A DNA stretch of 64,000 nt from Novosphingobium lentum NBRC 107847 (lineage in GTDB: Bacteria > Pseudomonadota > Alphaproteobacteria > Sphingomonadales > Sphingomonadaceae): contig NZ_BCTW01000005.1 in the NCBI RefSeq assembly GCF_001590965.1, forward strand, positions 1 to 64,000, written 5' to 3'. The position numbers and the translations under genes are program-made. Below are positions 24,969-32,454 of the stretch, one piece after another. The notes under the pieces are model-generated. The model made no database searches, had not been told where the DNA came from, and saw nothing but the letters and a program-made list of their open reading frames with translations. The stretch's first letter is position 1, and every line of letters starts with the position of its first letter.

Positions 24969-25342
24969 TCCGCTACCTGATCGACGCCAACGCTGCCGTC
25001 TATGCAATGGACCTTGGCCATGATGGGCTGAAGGCGCGGTTGGCCGATTGCGATGCCGGTTCGGTCGCAATCTCTACCATCAGCTATGCCGAAGTGGCTT
25101 ACGGCACCCACGTCGGCAAGCCGCCGCCGCCCGAGGTGCTTGAAGCCTTCATTCAGGCGATTCCCTTGCTCTCGTTCGATGAAGCGGCCGCGCGTGAATA
25201 CGCCAAACTGCCCTTCAAGCGCGCGCGCTTCGACCGCCTGCTGGCTGCGCATGCGCTGAGCATCGGGGCGATCGTCGTGACCAACAACGAGGCCGACTTC
25301 GCCGATGTGCCGGGGCTGAAGGTCGAGAACTGGACGATCTGA
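24965..25342 (+). CDS. vapC: VapC PIN-domain toxin, module 1
   Basis: VapC toxins are magnesium-dependent RNases that cut tRNA or rRNA. The 125-residue PIN domain has the expected acidic residues: D7 in LIDANAAVY, E43 in SYAEVAYG, D90 in ARFDRLLAAHA, and D111 or D114 in NNEADFADVPGL. The start is TTG at 24965, overlapping the vapB stop as TTGA. That start gives a normal N-terminus, and no ATG is available. Its TGA is followed directly by the trmD ATG. Confidence 0.9.
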   Translation: MIRYLIDANAAVYAMDLGHDGLKARLADCDAGSVAISTISYAEVAYGTHVGKPPPPEVLEAFIQAIPLLSFDEAAAREYAKLPFKRARFDRLLAAHALSIGAIVVTNNEADFADVPGLKVENWTI

Positions 25343-26188
25343 ATGACCTTCGTCGCCACCGTCCTCACGCTCTACCCAGAGATGTTTCCCGGCCCGCTCG
25401 GCGTGTCTCTGGCGGGGCGGGCCATGGCCGAGGGCAAGTGGTCGCTCGATGCCGTGCAGATCCGCGATTTCGCTGCCGACAAGCATCGCACCGTCGATGA
25501 TACGCCCGCCGGCGGCGGGGCGGGGATGGTGTTGCGGGTGGATGTGCTGGCCAGCGCGGTGGATTTTGCAGTGGTCAAAGGCAACCAGCCACCGTTCGTG
25601 TCGAGCGAAGTCGAGACACCGCCGACAAATGTCTCGACTTCGCTCGACACGAACGGAGACGAGGAGGGCGTCAGCAGCCAGCGGGAACTGCCCATCCTCG
25701 CCATGACCCCGCGCGGCCAGCCGCTCACCCAGGCGCGGGTGCGCGAACTCGCGGCAGGCCCGGGCGTGATCATCCTGTGCGGGCGGTTCGAGGGTTTCGA
25801 CGAGCGCATCTTCGCCGGGCGCGCCATCGAGGAAGTGTCGTTGGGCGACATCGTGCTGTCGGGCGGGGAGCCGGCGGCGCTGATGCTGCTGGACGCTTGC
25901 ATTCGGCTGCTTCCCGGCGTAATGGGCGCCCCTTCCAGTGGGTCCGAGGAGTCGTTCGAGAACGGCTTGCTCGAGTATCCGCACTATACCCGACCTGTCG
26001 AATGGGAAGGGCGCACGATCCCCGAAGTGCTGCGATCGGGGGATCATGCGAAGATCGCCGCCTGGCGGAAACAACAGGCGGAGGTCGATACACGGTTACG
26101 CAGGCCGGATCTTTGGGAGCGTCACATCGGCGCTCGGGTCCAGTCTGCCTCTGGCGCGCGGCACGAAAACGGGAACGAAGGTCGATGA
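25343..26188 (+). CDS. trmD: tRNA (guanine37-N1)-methyltransferase TrmD with in-frame repeat
   Basis: TrmD methylates G37 of tRNAs with G36 and prevents frameshifting. The 281-residue chain has the TrmD knot motifs: GGGAGMVLR (57-65), [13 protein letters not shown], and [16 protein letters not shown]. It is about 30 residues longer than usual because residues about 79-113 form an insertion. Of these, 84-105 ([22 protein letters not shown] in two halves) are encoded by the 65-base palindrome at 25592-25656. The frame is intact and the catalytic blocks on both sides look normal. The start abuts the vapC stop with no strong ribosome binding site, implying coupled translation. Confidence 0.94.
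   Translation: MTFVATVLTLYPEMFPGPLGVSLAGRAMAEGKWSLDAVQIRDFAADKHRTVDDTPAGGGAGMVLRVDVLASAVDFAVVKGNQPPFVSSEVETPPTNVSTSLDTNGDEEGVSSQRELPILAMTPRGQPLTQARVRELAAGPGVIILCGRFEGFDERIFAGRAIEEVSLGDIVLSGGEPAALMLLDACIRLLPGVMGAPSSGSEESFENGLLEYPHYTRPVEWEGRTIPEVLRSGDHAKIAAWRKQQAEVDTRLRRPDLWERHIGARVQSASGARHENGNEGR
25592..25656. repeat. Perfect 26-bp inverted repeat inside trmD
   Basis: The arms 25592-25617 and 25631-25656 are perfect reverse complements around a 13-base spacer. The arm core TGTCTCGACTTCGCTCGACA recurs near 35048-35071, so this is a mobile or dispersed repeat family. It is translated as part of TrmD. Confidence 0.9.
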
Positions 26189-26565
26189 ACCTGATCCAGC
26201 AGCTCGAGGCGGAAGCCATCGAGGAGTTCAAGTCGAAGAAGACCATCCCGGAATTCCGGGCGGGCGATACGCTGCGCGTGGGCGTGCGCGTGGTCGAAGG
26301 CGAGCGCACCCGCGTGCAGGCCTATGAAGGCGTGTGCATCGCGCGGTCGAACCGTGGCCTCGGTTCCAACTTCACCGTCCGCAAGATGAGCTTCGGCGAA
26401 GGCGTTGAGCGCGTATTCCCGCTCTATTCGCCCAATATCGACAGCATTACCGTGGTCCGCCGCGGTGTCGTGCGTCGTGCGAAGCTGTACTACCTTCGTG
26501 GCCGCACCGGCAAACGCGCGCGCATTGCCGAGCGCAAGGTCACCAAGACCAGCCAGGAGGGCTGA
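26185..26565 (+). CDS. rplS: 50S ribosomal protein L19
   Basis: L19 lies at the subunit interface. The 126-residue protein shows the family blocks [44 protein letters not shown] and [15 protein letters not shown]. It starts 4 bases inside trmD (ATGA) behind an AAGG site and closes the ffh operon, with a terminator-like hairpin 35 bases past the stop. Confidence 0.97.
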   Translation: MNLIQQLEAEAIEEFKSKKTIPEFRAGDTLRVGVRVVEGERTRVQAYEGVCIARSNRGLGSNFTVRKMSFGEGVERVFPLYSPNIDSITVVRRGVVRRAKLYYLRGRTGKRARIAERKVTKTSQEG

Positions 26566-26599
26566 ACAGCCCACGCCGACGAAACGGAACTCCATCCGT

Positions 26600-26638
26600 G
26601 AAAGGGCGTCCTGGCATCACCGCCAGGGCGCCCTTTCG
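26600..26638 (+). terminator. Hairpin terminator after rplS
   Basis: A long stem pairs GAAAGGGCG and CCTGGC with GCCAGG and CGCCCTTTC across a short loop. A short TTTT follows a few bases downstream. The weak U-run lowers certainty, but the position at the end of the operon fits. Confidence 0.65.
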
Positions 26639-26663
26639 CATTTTCGGGATTAGACCGCTTGCC

Positions 26664-28922
26664 ATGCGATTGCCTCGTCCTTTCATTGCCGCCGGTGCGC
26701 TGGGCGTGCTGTCGTGGTCCGTTGTTGCGCATGCCGAGGCTCCGGTGACGTCGGCTGCCACTGCTGCTGCGCCGACGCTCAGCCTCGAGCGCGTGTTCGC
26801 CAGCCCGAGCCTGGCCGGCCCGGTGCCGCGCGCGGCGAAGCTGTCGCCCGACGGGCGCTGGCTGACGCTGCTGCGCAACCGCGCCGACGATCGCGAGCGT
26901 TATGACCTGTGGGGCTTCGACCGGCAGACCGGCCAGTGGACGATGCTGGTCGATTCGCTGAAGCTGGGATCGGGCCGCGAACTGTCCGAAGCCGAGAAGA
27001 TGCAGCGCGAACGCCAGCGCATCGGCGACTTGAAGGGCATCGTCAGCTATGACTGGGCGGCGGACGGCAAGGCATTGCTCGTGCCGCTCGACGGCGACCT
27101 GTACCTCGCCGGGCTCGACGGCAGCACGCGCAAGCTGACCGATACGCAGCAGACGGTGCTCAATCCCCGGCTGAGCCCCAAGGGCGGCTACATCGCGTTC
27201 GTGCGCGACCAGCGGCTGTGGGCAGGCCCCGTGGGCGGCGCGCCGGCGAGCGCGATCAGCCCGGCGGAAAGCGCCGCGACCGTCCACTGGGGCGAGGCGG
27301 AGTTCGTCGCGCAGGAGGAAATGGCGCGCTTCACCGGGTTCTGGTGGGCGCCCGACGACACGCGCATCGCGGTCGAACGGTTCGACGAGGCGCCGGTCGG
27401 CGTGGTCACGCGCGCCGCGATCGGCGCCGACGGCACACGCACGTATGACCAGCGCTACCCGGTGGCGGGCAGCGCCAATGCCGACGTCTCGCTATGGCTG
27501 ATGGCGCCCGACGGCAGCGGCAAGGTTGCGGTCGATCTTGGCCCTGACAAGGACATCTACGTCGCCCGCGTCGACTGGGCGCACGACGGCAGGACGCTGT
27601 ACGTCCAGCGGCAGAGCCGCGACCAGACCCGGCTCGACATGCTTTCGGTCGATCCCGTCACGGGCAAGTCCCGCGTGCTGTTCAGCGAGAAGGCCGCAGC
27701 CAAAAGCTGGGTGAACCTGTCGTCCGACTACAAGTTTCTCGACGACGGCAGCCTGGTGTGGTGGTCGGAACGCGACGGCTACGGGCATCTTTATCACTAC
27801 GCCAAGGGCAAGTGGCGCCAGTTGACGCACGGCAAGTGGGTCGTCACCGCGCTCGCCGGCATCGACCAGAAGGCGCGCCGGGTCTACTTCACCGGCACCA
27901 GGGACGATGTGCTGGCGACGCAGATCTATGCGATCGATCTCGATCAGCCGGGCGAGCCCGCGCGGCTGAGCGATCCCGCGTTCGTCAACGGCGCGACGAT
28001 GGACAAGGCGGGCAAGACACTGCTCGTCAGCCGTTCGGCAGACGGCCAGCCACCGCAATCGTACATCGCCGACGGCACGGGCAAGCGGCTCGCGTGGATC
28101 GAGGAAAATCGCGCCGAGGCCGCGCATCCTTACGCGCCCTACCTCGCCGCGCATCGCCCCGCCACGTTCGGCACGATCCCGGCGGCGGACGGCACGCCGC
28201 TGCACTGGATGATGATCACCCCGCCGCTGGAGCCGGGCAAGCACTACCCGGTGTTCACCTACCACTACGGTGGCCCCACCGCGCAAGTCGTGACCAAGGG
28301 CTGGCAAGGGGCGCTGGCGCAAGCGATCGTCGCCAAAGGCTACATCTACTTCGCGATCGACAACCGTGGCAGCGACAATCGCGGCGTGGCGTTTGCCAGC
28401 GCGATCTGGCGGGCGATGGGCAGCGTTGAAGTGGCCGACCAGGCGGCCGGCGCGCGCTATCTCAAGACGCTCGATTTCGTCGATCCGGCGCGGATCAGCA
28501 CGTTCGGCTGGTCGTATGGTGGCTACATGACGATCAAGATGCTCGAGGCTGATCCGGGCGTGTGGGCGGCGGGCATCGCGGTAGCGCCGGTGACCAAGTG
28601 GGAACTGTACGACACGCATTACACCGAACGCTATCTCGGCACGCCGCAGCAGGATGGCGCGGTCTATGCCGCGTCGGACGCGATGGCCGATACCGCGAAA
28701 ATCCGCGATCCGCTGCTGATCATCCACGGCATGGCCGACGACAACGTGGTGTTCGAGAATTCCTCTGCGATCATCGCCAAGCTGCAGGGTGAGGCGGTGC
28801 CGTTCGAGATGATGCTCTACCCCGGTTTCACCCACCGCATTTCGGGGCCGAAGGTGAGCCGGCACTTGTACGAAACGATGTTCCGCTTCCTCGACCGGCA
28901 TGGCGCCGGAAGCGGGAAATAA
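26664..28922 (+). CDS. S9 family dipeptidyl peptidase IV-like serine peptidase
   Basis: This exported peptidase probably removes N-terminal dipeptides with proline in second place. From the ATG at 26664 it has a signal peptide ending near VVAHAEA (about residue 25), an N-terminal beta-propeller domain and a C-terminal alpha/beta hydrolase. The triad is visible as S617 (GWSYGG), D692 (HGMADDN) and H724 (GFTHRI). The QEEMARFTGFWW motif carries the Glu pair that anchors the substrate amino terminus in DPP-IV. Total length is 752. An upstream codon at 26598 falls in the rplS terminator and is unlikely. Confidence 0.92.
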   Translation: MRLPRPFIAAGALGVLSWSVVAHAEAPVTSAATAAAPTLSLERVFASPSLAGPVPRAAKLSPDGRWLTLLRNRADDRERYDLWGFDRQTGQWTMLVDSLKLGSGRELSEAEKMQRERQRIGDLKGIVSYDWAADGKALLVPLDGDLYLAGLDGSTRKLTDTQQTVLNPRLSPKGGYIAFVRDQRLWAGPVGGAPASAISPAESAATVHWGEAEFVAQEEMARFTGFWWAPDDTRIAVERFDEAPVGVVTRAAIGADGTRTYDQRYPVAGSANADVSLWLMAPDGSGKVAVDLGPDKDIYVARVDWAHDGRTLYVQRQSRDQTRLDMLSVDPVTGKSRVLFSEKAAAKSWVNLSSDYKFLDDGSLVWWSERDGYGHLYHYAKGKWRQLTHGKWVVTALAGIDQKARRVYFTGTRDDVLATQIYAIDLDQPGEPARLSDPAFVNGATMDKAGKTLLVSRSADGQPPQSYIADGTGKRLAWIEENRAEAAHPYAPYLAAHRPATFGTIPAADGTPLHWMMITPPLEPGKHYPVFTYHYGGPTAQVVTKGWQGALAQAIVAKGYIYFAIDNRGSDNRGVAFASAIWRAMGSVEVADQAAGARYLKTLDFVDPARISTFGWSYGGYMTIKMLEADPGVWAAGIAVAPVTKWELYDTHYTERYLGTPQQDGAVYAASDAMADTAKIRDPLLIIHGMADDNVVFENSSAIIAKLQGEAVPFEMMLYPGFTHRISGPKVSRHLYETMFRFLDRHGAGSGK

Positions 28923-29009
28923 CGCCAACCGACTTGCAGAGGGCGCACCGCCCGCTAACGGACAGGACGCGCAGTGGGGCACGGCTCCGGCGCCAAGGGA
29001 GTGAAGACG

Positions 29010-30035
29010 ATGGGTTACCGGGTTGTAGTGGTCGGCGCGACGGGGAACGTGGGCCGCGAGATGCTCAACATCCTTGCCGAGCGGGAATTCCCCGCCGACG
29101 AGATCGGGGCCGTGGCCACGCGCCGCTCGATCGGGGTCGACATCGAATACGGTGACACCGGGCGCATGCTGCGGTGCAAGGACATCGCGACGTTCGACTT
29201 TGCCGGCTGGGACATCGCGCTGTTTGCCGCCGGGTCCGCCGCGGCTGCCGAATATGCGCCCAAGGCGGCAGCGGCAGGGTGCGTGGTGATCGACAATTCG
29301 TCGCTCTACCGCATGGACCCCGACGTGCCGCTGATCGTGCCCGAGGTGAACCCCGATGCGATCGACGGCTACAAGAAGAAGATGATCATCGCCAACCCCA
29401 ACTGCTCGACCGCGCAAATGGTGGTGGCCCTGAAGCCGCTGCACGATGCCGCCACGATCAAGCGCGTCGTCGTCTCGACCTACCAGTCGGTGTCCGGCGC
29501 GGGCAAGGCGGGGATGGACGAACTGTTCGAGCAGAGCCGCAACATCTTCGTCGGCGATCCGGCGGAGCCGAGGCTGTTCACCAAGCAGATCGCGTTCAAC
29601 GTGATCCCGCACATCGACGTGTTCCTGGATGATGGCTTCACCAAGGAAGAATGGAAGATGGTGGTCGAGACCAAGAAGATCCTCGATCCCAAGATCAAGG
29701 TCGTCGCCACGTGCGTGCGCGTGCCGGTGTTCGTCGGCCATTCCGAAGCGATCAACATCGAGATGGAAAACGAACTTTCGGCCGAAGACGCGCAGAATAT
29801 TCTGCGCGAGGCGCCGGGGATCATGCTCGTCGACAAGCGCGAGGATGGCGGATACGTCACCCCGATCGAGGCCGCAGGCGACGGCGCGACCTATATCAGC
29901 CGCGTGCGCGAGGATCCCACGGTCGAGAACGGGCTGGTGTTCTGGTGCGTGTCCGACAACTTGCGCAAGGGTGCCGCGCTGAACGCGGTGCAAATCGCGG
30001 AACTGCTCGGACGGCGGCATCTGAAGAAGGGTTGA
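29010..30035 (+). CDS. asd: Aspartate-semialdehyde dehydrogenase
   Basis: Asd reduces aspartyl phosphate to the semialdehyde at the branch to lysine, diaminopimelate, methionine and threonine. The 341-residue protein has the NADP motif GATGNVGREML (9-19) and the active-site C132 in NPNCSTAQM. The ATG at 29010 follows AAGGGAG. No partner gene is adjacent; the next gene is a toxin-antitoxin pair. Confidence 0.96.
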   Translation: MGYRVVVVGATGNVGREMLNILAEREFPADEIGAVATRRSIGVDIEYGDTGRMLRCKDIATFDFAGWDIALFAAGSAAAAEYAPKAAAAGCVVIDNSSLYRMDPDVPLIVPEVNPDAIDGYKKKMIIANPNCSTAQMVVALKPLHDAATIKRVVVSTYQSVSGAGKAGMDELFEQSRNIFVGDPAEPRLFTKQIAFNVIPHIDVFLDDGFTKEEWKMVVETKKILDPKIKVVATCVRVPVFVGHSEAINIEMENELSAEDAQNILREAPGIMLVDKREDGGYVTPIEAAGDGATYISRVREDPTVENGLVFWCVSDNLRKGAALNAVQIAELLGRRHLKKG

Positions 30036-30045
30036 GCGGACTTGC

Positions 30046-30074
30046 GGGATTGATAGCAAGTTGATATCAATCCC
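30046..30074. promoter_or_regulatory. Palindromic operator of vapBC module 2
   Basis: GGGATTGATA (30046-30055) and its exact complement TATCAATCCC (30065-30074) form a 10-bp inverted repeat with a 9-base spacer, ending 2 bases before the antitoxin start codon. The inner TTGATATCAA is itself a palindrome. The site covers the place of any ribosome binding site, so binding could block both transcription and translation start. Confidence 0.75.
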
Positions 30075-30076
30075 GG

Positions 30077-30367
30077 ATGGGCCAAGTACTGATCCGCAAA
30101 ATCGGGGACGATACCCTCGAAGACTTTCGCCGCGTTGCGAAAGAACGCGGCACGTCGCTTGAGGCTGAATTGCGCGCAGTGATCGAACGCAATCGACCGA
30201 TTCGCAAGAAGAACCCCAAGCTGCTCAGGCAACTGGCCGAGGGTTTGCAGGCGATGACGCCCGATGGCGTGCGCCTGCGGGACAGCACCGATCTGATCCG
30301 CTGGGACCGCGATACCAACCACGGCGATTTTGTCGATGATGGCTGGAGCGACGATGCTGGTGATTGA
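30077..30367 (+). CDS. FitA-like ribbon-helix-helix antitoxin, module 2
   Basis: The 96-residue protein begins with a ribbon-helix-helix DNA-binding fold (GQVLIRKIGDDTLEDFRRVAKERG, then TSLEAELRAVIER) of the FitA/VapB type. Its acidic C-terminal end (DRDTNHGDFVDDGWSDD) is suited to bind the toxin. No ribosome binding site is seen before the ATG, only the operator palindrome, so it may be translated from a nearly leaderless mRNA. It overlaps the toxin gene by 14 bases. Confidence 0.85.
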   Translation: MGQVLIRKIGDDTLEDFRRVAKERGTSLEAELRAVIERNRPIRKKNPKLLRQLAEGLQAMTPDGVRLRDSTDLIRWDRDTNHGDFVDDGWSDDAGD

Positions 30368-30764
30368 CGCCAGCGTGGCGTTCAAATTCGTGGTAGAGGA
30401 ACTGGGATCGTCGCAAGCGCTGGCCTATCTCGACACTGACGAACCGCTGATCGCTCCCGATCTGATCCTCATCGAAGTTGCCAGCGCCCTGTGGAAGCGC
30501 GTCAAGGAATCGGAACTGCTGGAACTCCATGCCGAACGGAGCCTGCACGGCTTGCCCGAATTCTTCGCCAGAATCGATCGGATGACCGATTACATGGACG
30601 AGGCTTTCCGCCTCTCATTCCGCCTGCGCCATCCGATCTACGATTGCATTTACCTGGCGCAGGCGGTTCGCGAAAACGCGGTGCTGGTCACTGCCGATAA
30701 AAAGCTGGTCAAGGCGGCCGCGCGCACCGGGCTTGGCCAATTCGTGCGGCAACTGGTCTGGTGA
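30354..30764 (+). CDS. vapC: VapC PIN-domain toxin, module 2
   Basis: A 136-residue PIN-domain RNase. The acidic residues are D5 (LVIDASVAFKF), E41 (LILIEVASALW), D97 (HPIYDCIYLAQA) and D115 (VTADKKLV). These match the FitB/VapC class seen next to ribbon-helix-helix antitoxins. The ATG at 30354 follows GGAG and lies within the antitoxin gene, so translation is coupled. It is not closely similar to module 1. Confidence 0.9.
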   Translation: MLVIDASVAFKFVVEELGSSQALAYLDTDEPLIAPDLILIEVASALWKRVKESELLELHAERSLHGLPEFFARIDRMTDYMDEAFRLSFRLRHPIYDCIYLAQAVRENAVLVTADKKLVKAAARTGLGQFVRQLVW

Positions 30765-30826
30765 CTGCCCTTTCGCGGGGATAGGTCCGGCGCTAGGATA
30801 GCCGCACCCCAGTTCAGGAGCCACCC

Positions 30827-31594
30827 ATGCGCTACGAAGTGACCGGCACCATCATGCAGACCGTCTCGATCGCGCTCGATCGGGGTGAGCAGCTTTACAG
30901 CCAGACCGCGAGCATGGCGTGGATGGCGCCTTCGATCCGCATGGACACGCATACCGGCGGCGGACTGTTCGCCGGGATCAAGCGCGCGCTGGCGGGCGGC
31001 GGGCTGTTCATCACCGAATTCACCGCCGATCAGGAGGGCGAGATCGCGTTTGCGCCGCGCTTTCCGGGGCAGATCGTGCCGATGACGCTTGCCGCCGGCC
31101 AATCGATCATCTGCCGCAAGGAAACGTTCCTGTGCGCCGAACGCTCGGTCACGCTCGACATCGCGTTCCAGCAGCGGCTGGGCGCGGGGTTCTTTGCGGG
31201 CGAGGGGTTCATCATGCAGCGCGTAACCGGGCCGGGCACGGTGTTCCTCGACCTGTCGGGAGAGGTGGTCGAAAAGACGCTGGCGCCGGGCGAGCGGCTG
31301 CTGGTCCATGCCGGCCACGTCGGCATGCAGGAGCCTTCGGTGGGCATCGACATCCGCATGATGCGGGGTTTTCGCAACGTGCTGTTCGGCGGCGAGGGGC
31401 TGTTTCTGGCCACGCTGGAAGGACCGGGCAAAGTCTGGCTGCAGTCGATGCCGATCATGAATCTGGCCGAGGAGATCGGCCGCTACCTGCCGCTGGGCGA
31501 CGGCGAGCGCGGCGGCGGATCGTCGATGCTGGGGATCGGCGCGGGCGCGGCGGCGGTCGGCGGCATTCTCGGCAGCATCCTGGGTAACGAGTAG
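30827..31594 (+). CDS. AIM24/TIGR00266 family protein
   Basis: The 255-residue protein is a double-barrel beta-helix of the AIM24 family, function unknown in bacteria. Recognisable parts are the Gly-rich GGGLFAGIKRALAGGGLFITEF, IVPMTLAAGQSIICRKETFLCAE and the paired repeat FAGEGFIMQRVTGPG / FGGEGLFLATLEGPG. The C-terminus is a glycine- and alanine-rich hydrophobic stretch (LGIGAGAAAVGGILGS), possibly membrane-associated. A CAGGAG site precedes the ATG. Confidence 0.88.
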   Translation: MRYEVTGTIMQTVSIALDRGEQLYSQTASMAWMAPSIRMDTHTGGGLFAGIKRALAGGGLFITEFTADQEGEIAFAPRFPGQIVPMTLAAGQSIICRKETFLCAERSVTLDIAFQQRLGAGFFAGEGFIMQRVTGPGTVFLDLSGEVVEKTLAPGERLLVHAGHVGMQEPSVGIDIRMMRGFRNVLFGGEGLFLATLEGPGKVWLQSMPIMNLAEEIGRYLPLGDGERGGGSSMLGIGAGAAAVGGILGSILGNE

Positions 31595-31602
31595 GCGGCG
31601 GA

Positions 31603-32367
31603 ATGACCGTGGAGATATGCACCGAGACGTTTTTCGGCTTCGGCGGCGCGGACCTCGCGCTGCATCGCATGGGTGCAGGGCGGCCGGTGGTGCTGCTCCA
31701 CGGGCTGTTCTCGTCGGCTGCGATCAACTGGATCAAGTTCGGCACCGCCGCGCAACTGGCCGCCGCCGGGTTCGAGGCGCTGATGCCCGATCTGCGCGCG
31801 CATGGCCACAGCGCCGCGCCGCACGACGCCGCAGCCTACCCGCCCGACGTGCTGGTGCGCGATGCCGAGGCGCTGATCGCGCACTTGGGGCTGGAAGATT
31901 TCGACCTCGTCGGCTTCTCGCTCGGCGCGCGCACGGCGGCGCGCAGCGTGATCGCGGGGATGCGCCCGCGTCGGCTGGTGCTGGCGGGAATGGGGCTGGA
32001 AGGGCTGGCGGGCTGGGCCCGGCGGCAGGCGTTCTTCCTCGACGTGATCGACCGCTTCGGCACGATCCGTCCCGGCGACCCGGCGTATCTGTCGCAGCAG
32101 TTCATGAAGACGATGAAGGTCGATCGTGACGCCGCGCGACAGTTGCTCGGCACGATGGAGGATACCGCGTCAGGTGACCTCGCCCGGATCGACATGCCCA
32201 CCATGGTGCTGTGCGGCGCGCAGGACGAGGACAACGGTTCCGCCGACTGGCTCGCCGCCGCGCTGCCCGATGCGATCCGCGTGACCATCCCCGGCACGCA
32301 CATGAGTTCGGTCACCGTGCCCGAGATGGGCCGCGAACTGGTTGCATTTCTTACCGCTTCGGCTTGA
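31603..32367 (+). CDS. Alpha/beta hydrolase
   Basis: A 254-residue cytoplasmic alpha/beta hydrolase. Visible parts are the oxyanion strand VVLLHGLFSS (about 29-38), the nucleophile elbow GFSLGA, an acid in CGAQDEDNG and the late His in PGTHMSS. Substrate is unknown; esterase or C-C hydrolase activity are both possible. It starts 8 bases after the AIM24 gene and is probably cotranscribed with it. Confidence 0.85.
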   Translation: MTVEICTETFFGFGGADLALHRMGAGRPVVLLHGLFSSAAINWIKFGTAAQLAAAGFEALMPDLRAHGHSAAPHDAAAYPPDVLVRDAEALIAHLGLEDFDLVGFSLGARTAARSVIAGMRPRRLVLAGMGLEGLAGWARRQAFFLDVIDRFGTIRPGDPAYLSQQFMKTMKVDRDAARQLLGTMEDTASGDLARIDMPTMVLCGAQDEDNGSADWLAAALPDAIRVTIPGTHMSSVTVPEMGRELVAFLTASA

Positions 32368-32454
32368 CCTGAGGGCGCTGCGGCGTATCCATGCGGCAAC
32401 GTGCCGCGCCCGTCAGCGTAGCCAGAACCACGCCTTCCGGGAGTCGCTCCTTCG

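Noticed and set aside
27492..30059. An 855-codon minus-strand frame opposite the DPP-IV-like peptidase and asd
   Set aside because: His/Arg/Asp-rich composition without domains, fully explained as antisense of two well-supported genes.
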